NCBI GenBank assembly: GCA_965119215.1
Contig: CBCPKK010000018.1
Location: 1-64,000, forward strand
DNA length: 64,000 nt
DNA from: Buttiauxella sp965119215
GTDB lineage: Bacteria; Pseudomonadota; Gammaproteobacteria; Enterobacterales; Enterobacteriaceae
Direction: 5' to 3'
The position numbers were made by a program, and so were the translations under genes. This document shows, one piece after another, positions 34,191-43,491 of the stretch. The notes under the pieces were generated by a model that was not told where the DNA came from, ran no database searches, and was given only the letters and a program-made list of their open reading frames with translations. The number at the start of each line of letters is the position of its first letter. Positions within the stretch are counted from its first letter, which is position 1.

Positions 34191-36863
34191 ATGACACAGA
34201 GTTTACCCGAGCAGTACGCGACCACGGTGCTTCCTGAGATTTCCGGGCAACCTGAATACCCCGTCAACTGGCCAGATTCAGAGCTCAATTGTAGCCAGAT
34301 AAAAGCCCGTCTTGACCTCTTCCAGCAATGGCTGGGGCGGGCTTTCGACAACGGTATTTCTGCCGAAAAGTTGCTTGATGCGCGCACCGAATTTATCGAT
34401 CAGTTGCTCCACCGATTGTGGCTGAGCCACGGCTTTGGTGATGTCGCTGAAACAGCACTGGTCGCGGTGGGTGGATATGGGCGCGGCGAGCTGCATCCAT
34501 TGTCTGACATTGACTTGCTGATCCTCAGTCGTAAACGCCTGACCGAGCCGCAAGCACAGAAAATCGGTGAGCTACTCACATTGCTGTGGGACGTGAAACT
34601 CGAAGTCGGCCACAGCGTGCGTACGCTTGAAGAGTGTTTACTCGAAGGCCTGTCTGACCTAACCGTTGCCACCAACCTGATTGAATCACGCTTGCTGATT
34701 GGCGATGTTGCCCTCTTCCTCGAACTCCAGAAATACATTTTTAGTGATGGTTTCTGGCCATCGGCTAAGTTCTTTGCGGCCAAAATCGAAGAACAAGAAG
34801 AACGCCATCGCCGTTATCACGGCACCAGTTACAACCTCGAACCCGACATTAAAAGCAGCCCCGGTGGCTTGCGCGACATCCACACTTTGCAGTGGGTCGC
34901 ACGTCGCCACTTTGGCGCAACGTCCATGAGCGAAATGGTCGATTTTGGTTTTCTGACCGAAGCTGAACGAAATGAGCTGGATGAGTGCCAGCACTTGCTG
35001 TGGCGCATTCGTTTCGCCTTGCACCTTGAAGTCAATCGCTACGACAATCGCCTGCTGTTCGACAGGCAGTTAAGCGTCGCTCAACGCCTGAATTACAGCG
35101 GTGAGGGCAATCAACCGGTCGAACACATGATGAAAGATTTCTATCGTGTGACCCGCCGCGTCGGCGAGCTGAACCAGATGCTATTACAGCTATTTGACGA
35201 AGCCATTCTTGCGCTGGATGCCAGCGAAAAACCGCGCCCGTTGGATGACGACTTCCAGCTACGCGGCACATTGATTGATCTGCGCGACGAAACGCTGTTT
35301 ATGCGCGAGCCGCAGGCTATTTTGCGAATGTTCTACATGATGGTGCGTAACCGCGACATCACCGGGATTTACTCGACCACCTTGCGCCATTTGCGTCATG
35401 CTCGCCGCCATCTTGCACAACCGCTTTGCTACATTCCCGAAGCGCGTGAATTATTCCTGGTTATCTTGCGCCACCCTGGTGCGGTGAGCCGTGCACTGCT
35501 GCCAATGCACCGCCACAGCGTGTTATGGGCGTACATGCCACAATGGTCGCATATCGTCGGCCAAATGCAGTTTGACCTGTTCCACGCTTATACCGTCGAT
35601 GAACACACCATCCGCGTGCTGCAAAAACTGGAAAGCTTCGCAAAAGAAGAAACGCGGCCAAAACACCCTTTATGCGTAGATTTGTGGCCGCGTCTGTCGC
35701 ACCCGGAACTGATTCTAATTGCCGCCCTCTTCCACGATATCGCCAAAGGCCGTGGCGGCGATCACTCCGTTCTTGGCGCGCAAGACATCTTAAAATTTGC
35801 CGAGCTGCATGGGCTGAACTCACGCGAAACTCAATTGGTTGCCTGGCTGGTACGCCAGCATTTGCTGATGTCCGTCACTGCGCAGCGCCGTGACATTCAG
35901 GATCCGGAAGTCATTAAGCAATTTGCCGAAGAAGTGCAGACTGAAAACCGTCTGCGTTATCTGGTTTGCCTGACCGTTGCCGATATTTGTGCCACCAACG
36001 AAACCTTGTGGAATAGCTGGAAACAGAGCCTGTTGCGCGAGCTTTATTTCGCCACCGAAAAGCAGCTACGCCGCGGGATGCAAAACAGCCCGGATATGCG
36101 CGAGCGCGTCCGCCACCACCAGCTTCAGGCGCTGGCATTACTGCGCATGGATAACATCAACGAGGAAGCGCTGCATAATATTTGGCGTCGCTGCCGGGCG
36201 AATTACTTTGTCCGCCATACGCCGAACCAAATTGCCTGGCACGCTCGTCATTTGTTGAATCACGACCTCAATAAACCGATGATTTTGCTCAGCCCGCAAG
36301 CAACACGCGGCGGCACAGAAATCTTCATCTGGAGCCCTGACAGGCCACATCTGTTCGCTGCCGTTTGTGCCGAGCTGGACAGGCGCAATCTCAGCGTGCA
36401 TGACGCGCAAATCTTCACCACGCGTGATGGCATGGCAATGGATACCTTTATCGTGCTTGAGCCGGACGGCAGCCCGCTCTCAATCGATCGCCATGACTTA
36501 ATTCGCCACAGCATTGAACAGGCCATCACACAAGATAGCTGGCAGACGCCTCAACTGCGCCGCCAGTCAGCCAAACTGCGCCACTTTACTGTCGATACCG
36601 AAGTGAATTTCCTGCCAACACATACCGACAGGAGAACGTTCCTGGAACTGATTGCCCTGGATCAACCAGGGCTGCTTGCACGTGTGGGGGAAGTCTTTGC
36701 TGACCTCGGGATTTCGCTTTATGGTGCAAGAATTACGACAATTGGTGAGCGAGTAGAAGATTTATTTATAATAGCCACCGCCGACCGGCGTGCTCTTAAT
36801 GATGAGTTGCAGCAGGAAGTACAGCAACGGTTGACAGCGGCCCTTAATCCAAACGATAAATAA
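34191..36863 (+). CDS. glnD: Bifunctional PII uridylyltransferase / uridylyl-removing enzyme
   Basis: Senses glutamine and adds or removes UMP on PII proteins, controlling GlnE and NtrB. 890 aa from ATG 34191. Domains: nucleotidyltransferase with GGYGRGELHP and SDIDLLIL (about 75-95), a helical linker, the HD hydrolase with LFHDIAKGRGGDHS (about 510), and two C-terminal ACT domains that bind glutamine (starting near 710 and 815). The E. coli protein has the same length. ATG 34179, at the end of the terminator T run, would add four residues. Confidence 0.96.
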   Translation: MTQSLPEQYATTVLPEISGQPEYPVNWPDSELNCSQIKARLDLFQQWLGRAFDNGISAEKLLDARTEFIDQLLHRLWLSHGFGDVAETALVAVGGYGRGELHPLSDIDLLILSRKRLTEPQAQKIGELLTLLWDVKLEVGHSVRTLEECLLEGLSDLTVATNLIESRLLIGDVALFLELQKYIFSDGFWPSAKFFAAKIEEQEERHRRYHGTSYNLEPDIKSSPGGLRDIHTLQWVARRHFGATSMSEMVDFGFLTEAERNELDECQHLLWRIRFALHLEVNRYDNRLLFDRQLSVAQRLNYSGEGNQPVEHMMKDFYRVTRRVGELNQMLLQLFDEAILALDASEKPRPLDDDFQLRGTLIDLRDETLFMREPQAILRMFYMMVRNRDITGIYSTTLRHLRHARRHLAQPLCYIPEARELFLVILRHPGAVSRALLPMHRHSVLWAYMPQWSHIVGQMQFDLFHAYTVDEHTIRVLQKLESFAKEETRPKHPLCVDLWPRLSHPELILIAALFHDIAKGRGGDHSVLGAQDILKFAELHGLNSRETQLVAWLVRQHLLMSVTAQRRDIQDPEVIKQFAEEVQTENRLRYLVCLTVADICATNETLWNSWKQSLLRELYFATEKQLRRGMQNSPDMRERVRHHQLQALALLRMDNINEEALHNIWRRCRANYFVRHTPNQIAWHARHLLNHDLNKPMILLSPQATRGGTEIFIWSPDRPHLFAAVCAELDRRNLSVHDAQIFTTRDGMAMDTFIVLEPDGSPLSIDRHDLIRHSIEQAITQDSWQTPQLRRQSAKLRHFTVDTEVNFLPTHTDRRTFLELIALDQPGLLARVGEVFADLGISLYGARITTIGERVEDLFIIATADRRALNDELQQEVQQRLTAALNPNDK

Positions 36864-36902
36864 CAGTCTGTTAATTTCGTCACAATCAGGAAAACTTTAA
36901 CA

Positions 36903-37727
36903 ATGCAGCAGCTACAAAATATTATTGAAACCGCTTTCGAGCGCCGCGCCGACATCACTCCGGCAAACGCTGATACCGTTACACGTGAAGCGGTAAACCA
37001 GGTCATCTCCCTGCTCGACAGCGGTGCGCTGCGCGTTGCTGAAAAAATTGATGGCCAGTGGGTGACCCACCAATGGCTGAAAAAAGCCGTTCTGCTCTCT
37101 TTCCGTATCAATGACAACCAGGTTATTGATGGCGCAGAAAGCCGCTATTTCGACAAAGTGCCGATGAAATTCGCCAACTACGACGAAGCTCGCTTCCAGA
37201 AAGAAGGCTTCCGCGTTGTACCCCCAGCGGCAGTACGCCAGGGCGCATACATCGCACGTAACACCGTTCTGATGCCTTCTTACGTCAACATCGGTGCTTA
37301 TGTTGATGAAGGTTCAATGGTTGATACCTGGGCGACCGTGGGTTCTTGTGCACAGATCGGTAAAAATGTTCACCTGTCAGGCGGCGTAGGCATCGGTGGT
37401 GTTCTGGAGCCACTGCAGGCTAACCCAACCATCATCGAAGATAACTGCTTCGTTGGCGCACGTTCAGAAGTTGTGGAAGGCGTTATCGTTGAAGAAGGTT
37501 CCGTGATTTCCATGGGCGTTTACATCGGCCAAAGCACGCGTATTTATGACCGTGAAACCGGTGAAGTGCACTATGGCCGCGTGCCAGCAGGCTCCGTTGT
37601 CGTTTCCGGCAACCTGCCCTCTAAAGACGGTAAATACAGCCTGTACTGCGCGGTTATCGTGAAAAAAGTCGACGCGAAAACGCGTGGCAAAGTGGGCATT
37701 AATGAGCTGCTTCGCACCATCGACTAA
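36903..37727 (+). CDS. dapD: Tetrahydrodipicolinate N-succinyltransferase
   Basis: Succinyl-CoA dependent step of the diaminopimelate/lysine pathway, which feeds peptidoglycan. 274 aa as in E. coli: helical N-terminal domain, a left-handed beta helix of hexapeptide repeats (about 105-230) and a C-terminal beta extension. AGGAAAA precedes the ATG. It is 39 bases from glnD. Confidence 0.97.
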   Translation: MQQLQNIIETAFERRADITPANADTVTREAVNQVISLLDSGALRVAEKIDGQWVTHQWLKKAVLLSFRINDNQVIDGAESRYFDKVPMKFANYDEARFQKEGFRVVPPAAVRQGAYIARNTVLMPSYVNIGAYVDEGSMVDTWATVGSCAQIGKNVHLSGGVGIGGVLEPLQANPTIIEDNCFVGARSEVVEGVIVEEGSVISMGVYIGQSTRIYDRETGEVHYGRVPAGSVVVSGNLPSKDGKYSLYCAVIVKKVDAKTRGKVGINELLRTID

Positions 37728-37739
37728 ATATAAATGTTT

Positions 37740-37765
37740 AAAAAGGCGGGGTAACTCGCCTTTTT
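37740..37765 (+). terminator. Terminator of dapD
   Basis: Stem AAAAAGGCG / CGCCTTTTT with an 8-base loop. The T run is part of the stem, so it works mainly rightward after dapD. Confidence 0.85.
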
Positions 37766-37839
37766 AGCATCCGGGACTGGCGGAAAAAGAGTTTCCCGCT
37801 GATTATCAGTCGATTAATAGTATGGAAAAAGGTAACGCT

Positions 37840-38229
37840 ATGTACGATAACTTGAAAAGTCTGGGTATTACCAATCCTGATGAAATCGATCGTTACAGCC
37901 TCCGGCAGGAAGCCAACAACGATATCCTGAAGATCTATTTTCAGAAGGATAAAGGCGAGTTCTTTGCTAAAAGCGTGAAGTTTAAATATCCGCGCCAGCG
38001 TAAAACCGTCGTTGCCGATGGTGTAGGTCAGGGCTACAAAGAAGTGCAGGAAATCAGCCCTAATCTGCGCTATGTGATTGATGAGTTGGATCAACTTTGC
38101 CAGCGCGATCGCACTGAAGTTGATCTGAAACGCAAAATTCTCGACGATCTCCGCCATCTGGAATCTGTGGTCACTAACAAAATTGCCGAGATCGAATCCG
38201 ATCTGGACAAGTTAACCCGCAACAAATAG
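37840..38229 (+). CDS. yaeH: DUF3461 family protein YaeH
   Basis: 129-aa conserved enterobacterial protein of unknown function, almost identical to E. coli YaeH. Predicted soluble and highly charged, with a C-terminal helix likely to form a coiled coil (LDDLRHLESVV to the end). I start at ATG 37840 (MYDNLKSLG), with AAAAAGG upstream; the frame from 37822 adds MEKGNA, which overlaps that site. In E. coli yaeI lies between yaeH and dapD; here only 112 bases separate them and hold no gene. Confidence 0.92.
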   Translation: MYDNLKSLGITNPDEIDRYSLRQEANNDILKIYFQKDKGEFFAKSVKFKYPRQRKTVVADGVGQGYKEVQEISPNLRYVIDELDQLCQRDRTEVDLKRKILDDLRHLESVVTNKIAEIESDLDKLTRNK

Positions 38230-38234
38230 TCCCA

Positions 38235-38259
38235 AAAGGGCTGGAGTCTCCAGCCCTTT
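38235..38259. terminator. Bidirectional hairpin between yaeH and cdaR
   Basis: Perfect 11-bp stem AAAGGGCTGGA / TCCAGCCCTTT with a 3-base loop between converging genes. Rightward it is followed by CTTATC, leftward by TGGG, so the T tracts are short and come from the stem ends. Confidence 0.8.
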
Positions 38260-38260
38260 C

Positions 38261-39418
38261 TTATCTCTGCTCGTCGAGTTGCAACGCCACATACAGCAGC
38301 AATCGATCGTCAAAATTCCCCAAATCTAATCCTGTTAATTCCGAGATCCGGTTAAGCCGATATTCAAGCGTATTGCGATGAATAAACAACGCTTTGGACG
38401 TTGCCAGCGGTTGCACATTATGGCGAAACCATGCGCTGAGCGTTCGGCGTAACAACCCGTTGTTATCCATTGATTTCAGGCGAACTAGCGGGCGCGCCAG
38501 TTCATTTGCCTGCCAGCCACCGCGCAAACTGTCCAACAGCACCGGCAGCATCAAATCCTGGTAAAAATAACCGCGACTTTCAGGCATCCTCTGCTTGCCA
38601 ACCATCATCGTGGTGCGAGCAGTACGATACGAACGCGCAATACTGCCAGGGCCGGTGAAATAGTTTCCCAGCGCAACACGGAACCGCAACTGGCCGTTTT
38701 CTTTCATCCGGCTAATCAGCTGCTCAACGCGTTTGCGGTGGTCTTCTGCATCCCAACGGCCAAATTGATTAAGTGCCGGTTTCAGCACGACCATTTCCGT
38801 TAACGACACAATCGCTATCAGGTTGTTACGTTCTGGCGTGGTTAGCGCGGTTTGCAACTGTTGCAGCTCTTCCATCGCGCTGTCTACGCCGAGCTGGCCG
38901 CTATCGACTTCCACCACCGCAACCACGCGAGGCTGGTTCAGGTCGATACCCAAACGCTGCGCCCATTCGCTCAGCGCTGGCGTCTGCTCTTCGGCCTGAA
39001 TCAAATTCATGACGAGTTCTTCGCGCAGGCGACTGTCTTGCGCCAGCAGATGCATCAGGCGAGATTGTTCAAGCATCATCTCCGCCGTCATGCATACCAG
39101 CTCACCGTATTTACGCAGCGAACCAGGCTCACCCGTTAAACCGATAACGCCAACGATTTCACCGTCTATACGCAGCGGCAGGTTAATCCCCTGACGCACG
39201 CCGTGCAGATGCCGGGCTACCGCATCGTCAATATCAACCACGCGTCCTTGAGAGAGCACCAGCAATGCACCTTCGTGCAATTCACCAATACGCTCTTTGT
39301 CACCGCTACCAATAATTCGGCCACGCGCATCCATCACGTTGATATTGGTATCAATGATGGTCATGGTACGCGCCACGATGTCCTGCGCCATTTTGGTATC
39401 CAGATGCCAGCCAGCCAT
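38261..39418 (-). CDS. cdaR: Carbohydrate diacid transcriptional regulator CdaR
   Basis: Activator of galactarate, glucarate and glycerate utilisation genes. 385 aa as in E. coli: N-terminal diacid sensor domain (DARGRIIGSGDKERIGE, about 1-135), a middle GGDEF-like domain, and a C-terminal PucR-type helix-turn-helix (SKALFIHRNTLEYRLNRI, about 335-375). The diacid genes themselves are not in the window. Confidence 0.95.
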   Translation of the reverse strand: MAGWHLDTKMAQDIVARTMTIIDTNINVMDARGRIIGSGDKERIGELHEGALLVLSQGRVVDIDDAVARHLHGVRQGINLPLRIDGEIVGVIGLTGEPGSLRKYGELVCMTAEMMLEQSRLMHLLAQDSRLREELVMNLIQAEEQTPALSEWAQRLGIDLNQPRVVAVVEVDSGQLGVDSAMEELQQLQTALTTPERNNLIAIVSLTEMVVLKPALNQFGRWDAEDHRKRVEQLISRMKENGQLRFRVALGNYFTGPGSIARSYRTARTTMMVGKQRMPESRGYFYQDLMLPVLLDSLRGGWQANELARPLVRLKSMDNNGLLRRTLSAWFRHNVQPLATSKALFIHRNTLEYRLNRISELTGLDLGNFDDRLLLYVALQLDEQR

Positions 39419-39528
39419 GCTCCCTCCTGAATCGTGCTAATGGCCTAGCATAGGCGAGTTGAATCGCCGCGGCATTGTGCGAATGCACAAAGCACAGATG
39501 AAGAGTATGGAGTTGTGGAAAGGCTCAC

Positions 39529-39554
39529 AAAAAAGGGCCGCAATTTGCGGCCCT
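39529..39554 (-). terminator. Terminator of degP
   Basis: Read leftward: 9-bp stem AGGGCCGCA / TGCGGCCCT with a 3-base loop followed by TTTTTTG. It separates degP from cdaR. Confidence 0.92.
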
Positions 39555-39581
39555 GATAGTTTGAAGCTAACTCGATGACGA

Positions 39582-41036
39582 TTACTGCATCAGCAGGTAG
39601 ATAGTGCTATCGCCACGCTGAATGTTGAGCGCCATTACCGACGGTTTAGTGTCGAGAATTTTGCGCAGTTCAGCAATGTTGCTCACCGCCTGCTGGTTAA
39701 CACCAATAATGATGTCACCTTTTTTCAGGCCGATACGTGCAGCAGGCGTGTTGCCTTTCACGTTATTAACGATAACGCCTTTCTCGTCTTTACCGCTGCG
39801 GTTGCTCATTTCAGCCCCTTCAATACCGGTAAAGATGGTTGCAGAATCAACCTGAGTCTGGCTGCTTTGTTGCAGTTCCAGATTAACTGAAACTGGTTTG
39901 CCATCACGCAGCAGGCCGAGCGTCAGTTTGCTGCCCACAGGCATAGAACCGACTTCAGCACGCAATGCAGCAAAGCTGGTAATTGGCTTATTATTCATTG
40001 AAACCACCACATCACCGGCTTTCACACCCGCTTTCGCAGCAGAAGAGTTCGGCATAACCTGGCTGACAAATGCACCACGTTGTGCATCGACTTTCATCGC
40101 TTTTGCCAGCTCAGAGTTCAGCTCAGTCCCCATGATACCCAGCTCACCACGGCGAACCTGGCCGTACTGCACGATTTGCGCGGTAAGGCTTTTCACCATG
40201 TTGCTTGGGATAGCAAAGCCGATACCGATGTTGCCGCCGTCCGGTGCCAGAATCGCGGTGTTAATCCCGATAAGCTCACCATTGAGGTTCACCAGTGCGC
40301 CACCGGAGTTACCACGGTTGATTGCCGCATCCGTCTGGATAAAGTTTTCGTAGTTTTCAATATTCAGGCCAGTACGACCCAGCGCTGAAACAATACCGGA
40401 GGTCACGGTTTCGCCCAGACCATATGGGTTACCGATAGCCACGGTGTAATCACCCACGCGCAACGCGTCAGAATCCGCCATTTTAATGGCAGTCAGGTTT
40501 TTCGGATCTTGTAGCTGCAACAGTGCGATGTCAGAACGTGGATCTTTACCCACGACTTTCGCTTCAAACTTGCGGCCATCGCTCAGCGAAACCTGGATTT
40601 TTGTTGCGTTATCAACAACATGGTTGTTAGTTACCACGTAGCCTTTTGCTGCATCAATAATGACGCCAGAACCCAGTGCCGCAAATTTCTGCTGTTGACC
40701 GCCGCCCTGTCCATCCTGATCGGCTGGGCCACCCTGACCCCCCTGGCAGAATGGAGAGCTCTGGAACGGCGAACCTTCCTGGCAGAACGGTGAGTTATCA
40801 CCGAAGAACTGCTGGAAGTTGCGTCCCATGCGCGGTGTATTAACGGTAGTGCTACCTTCAACGTTGATGCTCACTACGGAAGGCATCACTTTTTCCAGCA
40901 TTGGCGCAAGGCTTGGAAGCGGTTGCGCAGCAGATGCTGTGGAAGAAGCCGTCTCTGCGGCGATTGCAGATACAGGGCCCAGCGCTAAACCCAGGCTAAG
41001 AGCCAGCGCGCTCATTGCTAAAGTTGTTTTTTTCAT
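39582..41036 (-). CDS. degP: Periplasmic serine protease/chaperone DegP
   Basis: Degrades or holds misfolded envelope proteins. 484-aa precursor: signal peptide cut after AIAA (about 27), trypsin-like domain with catalytic His139, Asp169 and Ser245 (RGNSGG), and two PDZ domains (about 290-385 and 400-480). The LA loop has the disulfide pair Cys85/Cys97 and a Gly/Gln/Asp-rich stretch (about 99-117) roughly eight residues longer than the E. coli one I remember. I start at ATG 41036 (MKKTTLAMS); 41051 adds MRMKP. Upstream are a sigmaE-like promoter and a CpxR-like site. Confidence 0.96.
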   Translation of the reverse strand: MKKTTLAMSALALSLGLALGPVSAIAAETASSTASAAQPLPSLAPMLEKVMPSVVSINVEGSTTVNTPRMGRNFQQFFGDNSPFCQEGSPFQSSPFCQGGQGGPADQDGQGGGQQQKFAALGSGVIIDAAKGYVVTNNHVVDNATKIQVSLSDGRKFEAKVVGKDPRSDIALLQLQDPKNLTAIKMADSDALRVGDYTVAIGNPYGLGETVTSGIVSALGRTGLNIENYENFIQTDAAINRGNSGGALVNLNGELIGINTAILAPDGGNIGIGFAIPSNMVKSLTAQIVQYGQVRRGELGIMGTELNSELAKAMKVDAQRGAFVSQVMPNSSAAKAGVKAGDVVVSMNNKPITSFAALRAEVGSMPVGSKLTLGLLRDGKPVSVNLELQQSSQTQVDSATIFTGIEGAEMSNRSGKDEKGVIVNNVKGNTPAARIGLKKGDIIIGVNQQAVSNIAELRKILDTKPSVMALNIQRGDSTIYLLMQ

Positions 41037-41092
41037 CGGTTTCATTCTCAAGTTAATAAGTCACGCAAAATTGCTGTGCTGTATAGGCCTGT

Positions 41093-41121
41093 ATAGAGTG
41101 ACTAATGAGGAATTAAGTTCC
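41093..41121 (-). promoter_or_regulatory. Candidate sigmaE promoter of degP
   Basis: Read leftward: GGAACTT at 41121-41115, exactly the sigmaE -35, then a 17-base spacer and TCTAT at 41097-41093, near the TCTGA-type -10. degP of E. coli is driven by sigmaE, which supports the call. The transcript would have a leader of about 50 bases. Confidence 0.6.
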
Positions 41122-41162
41122 ACCGATAAGTCACTGGAAAAAGTAAAAATTTATTGTCCGTC

Positions 41163-41180
41163 TTTACAAAACTATTTTAC
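41163..41180 (-). promoter_or_regulatory. Candidate CpxR site upstream of degP
   Basis: Read leftward: two GTAAA repeats separated by 8 bases. The usual CpxR box is GTAAA-N5-GTAAA, so the spacing here is wider than the consensus. It lies 42 bases upstream of the candidate sigmaE -35, just past the dgt stop. Confidence 0.4.
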
Positions 41181-41184
41181 TCAC

Positions 41185-42699
41185 TTATTCCACAGCCATC
41201 AGGCGGCGATACTCATCCCATGCGAATAAGTCCGTCATTCCACTGATATAATCCTGAATCAAACGGCAACGGTAGTAATATTCCCATACAGGATAATCAC
41301 TGGCTGACGGCGTCAAATCATTGACAGCTTCAATATAGGCAAGCCTATGTTTTGTCGATAATTTGTGGAACAACCGAGTCTCAATTGGCAAACGGCGTAA
41401 ACTTTCTTTCTCCACCAGTTCAGCAAAATCCTCACCTGATATATTGAGTAAGGGACTGTAAATATCAAGTAAGCCGCTGATTACACGATAACCCTGTAAT
41501 TCTAGCTGCTCTACTTCTGGGTGACTAAAAACATGTTTAAACGCCACTTGCTTATACAATTCCAGCAAACGTGCAAAAGGGCTGTCATCCTCAAGCAGCG
41601 CTTGATTAAACTCGCCACTAAATATATCACCGAGATTATCAATAAAACGCTGTGCGGCGTAAGGCACCAATTGGTTTAGCGTGTTAACTCGCAGATACAT
41701 AAAGAACTGATCTTCTGTGCTGCGGCGCATCTGGTTAGAACGGGATTTCTCCCAGGCCTCGTTTACCACCTGCTCGAAAAGATCCCCCACAGAATGTTCG
41801 CCCCAGGCATCACACAGGTGTTGATAAAGCTGCTCAACGCTAAAAATTCGCTTCTCGACAGCATCTTCCAGGTCTGCCACGCAGTAAGAGATATCGTCTG
41901 CGGCTTCCATTATCCAGGTCAGCGGGAAACGGCTGTGCTCACCTAGCCCCAACTCTGCACGCAAACGTACAATATAGGTCTCTTCAGAAAGATAGAAACC
42001 AGGCTTCTTCATCAGATAGGCGTGGCTTTTTGGCGGCTCGCCGACAAACCATGCAGGACGAGTATATTTGAGAATACAGCCCACCTGCGCCCAGGTCAGG
42101 TTCATGCGTAGCAGGCTGTGCACCAGACGAATACCTTGTGCATTTCCTTCAAACTGGCAAAGATCCTGGCGCACTTTGCGGCGTAAACCGTTCAATTGAT
42201 CTTCGCCTTCACGCAGCAGCAATGTCGCAACTTTACAGCGATCGTCGCTACGCGGTTGGCTTCCCGCATCACCAGGGAAAAGGCGCTGGCGGAACCAGTC
42301 ATTAATGGCAGATTCACCAAAATGACCAAACGGCGGATTGCCGATGTCGTGCATCAGGCAAGCCATTTCAACGATGCTTTCAAACGGGCCGGTCAGTTCA
42401 TGCAATCCATACCGCTCAAGGTTTTGTTGCTCTTTCAGGCGGCTCAGCACTTCTTTAGCGATGTAACGCCCGACTTGCTGAACTTCCATTGAATGGGTCA
42501 AACGGGTGCGAACAGACGCATTACGCTCCAGCGGGAAAACCTGCGTTTTTTGCTGCAAACGACGAATTGCCGGGGAGTTAACGATCCGCCCACGATCGCT
42601 TTCAAAAATGCGCAGGATCTCATGTTCGTTCTTCTGGCCTTCAGGCGAACGGAAACGGCGGTGCCAGTTAATTTTCTTACGGAAATCTATCTCACTCAT
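41185..42699 (-). CDS. dgt: Deoxyguanosinetriphosphate triphosphohydrolase
   Basis: Hydrolyses dGTP to deoxyguanosine and tripolyphosphate. 504 aa (E. coli 505). The HD metal site is in CLMHDIGNPPFGH (about residues 114-126), with the first His in RTRLTHSMEVQQ and a late Asp in EAADDISYCVAD. The start ATG 42699 (MSEIDFRKK) has GGAGAGG upstream; the frame from 42750 covers that site and is rejected. Confidence 0.95.
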   Translation of the reverse strand: MSEIDFRKKINWHRRFRSPEGQKNEHEILRIFESDRGRIVNSPAIRRLQQKTQVFPLERNASVRTRLTHSMEVQQVGRYIAKEVLSRLKEQQNLERYGLHELTGPFESIVEMACLMHDIGNPPFGHFGESAINDWFRQRLFPGDAGSQPRSDDRCKVATLLLREGEDQLNGLRRKVRQDLCQFEGNAQGIRLVHSLLRMNLTWAQVGCILKYTRPAWFVGEPPKSHAYLMKKPGFYLSEETYIVRLRAELGLGEHSRFPLTWIMEAADDISYCVADLEDAVEKRIFSVEQLYQHLCDAWGEHSVGDLFEQVVNEAWEKSRSNQMRRSTEDQFFMYLRVNTLNQLVPYAAQRFIDNLGDIFSGEFNQALLEDDSPFARLLELYKQVAFKHVFSHPEVEQLELQGYRVISGLLDIYSPLLNISGEDFAELVEKESLRRLPIETRLFHKLSTKHRLAYIEAVNDLTPSASDYPVWEYYYRCRLIQDYISGMTDLFAWDEYRRLMAVE

Positions 42700-42792
42700 G
42701 CCCTCTCCTGCGCCATTGAAATAGCGGATTAATTCCTTGATGCCTGCCATGATAGACTATGAAGGTAATTTAACACTTTAGCGAGAATCACT

Positions 42793-43491
42793 ATGAAAGC
42801 AGGCATTATTGGTGCAATGGAAGAAGAAGTTACGCTGCTGCGTGACAAAATTGAAAACCGTCAAACTCTGACCCTGGCAGGGTGTGAAATTTACACTGGT
42901 ACGCTCAATGGTGTTGAAGTGGCATTGCTGAAATCAGGCATCGGTAAAGTTGCCGCAGCAATGGGCGCAACGCTTCTGCTTGAACACTGTAAGCCAGATA
43001 TTGTGATTAACACGGGCTCTGCCGGTGGCCTCGCCCCAACGCTGAAAGTCGGCGATATCGTTGTTTCCGATGAAGTGCGTTATCACGATGCAGACGTTAC
43101 CGCTTTTGGTTATGAGTATGGCCAACTGCCTGGCTGTCCGGCTGGTTTCGCGGCTGACGCTAAACTGATTGCCGCCGCAGAAGAATGTATCGCTGAACTC
43201 AATCTGAACGCGGTGCGTGGTCTGGTTGTGAGTGGTGATGCGTTTATTAACGGTTCAGTCGCTCTGGCAAAAATCCGCCATAACTTCCCACAGGCCGTTG
43301 CGGTTGAAATGGAAGCGACTGCGGTTGCCCACGTTTGCCACAACTTTGGTACGCCGTTTGTGGTGGTTCGCGCCATCTCTGATGTTGCCGACCAACAATC
43401 TCACCTGAGCTTTGACGAGTTCCTTGCCGTTGCAGCTAAGCAGTCCACGCTGATGGTTGAAAACCTGGTGCAGAAACTGGCTCGTGGTTAA
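42793..43491 (+). CDS. mtnN: 5'-methylthioadenosine / S-adenosylhomocysteine nucleosidase
   Basis: Cleaves MTA and SAH (and 5'-deoxyadenosine), recycling products of SAM enzymes and feeding AI-2 synthesis. 232 aa as in E. coli (Pfs). Visible catalytic parts: Glu12 in GAMEEEV, Glu in AVEMEATAVAH and Asp in RAISDVAD. Divergent from dgt across a 93-base gap. Its stop codon overlaps the start of btuF. Confidence 0.97.
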   Translation: MKAGIIGAMEEEVTLLRDKIENRQTLTLAGCEIYTGTLNGVEVALLKSGIGKVAAAMGATLLLEHCKPDIVINTGSAGGLAPTLKVGDIVVSDEVRYHDADVTAFGYEYGQLPGCPAGFAADAKLIAAAEECIAELNLNAVRGLVVSGDAFINGSVALAKIRHNFPQAVAVEMEATAVAHVCHNFGTPFVVVRAISDVADQQSHLSFDEFLAVAAKQSTLMVENLVQKLARG

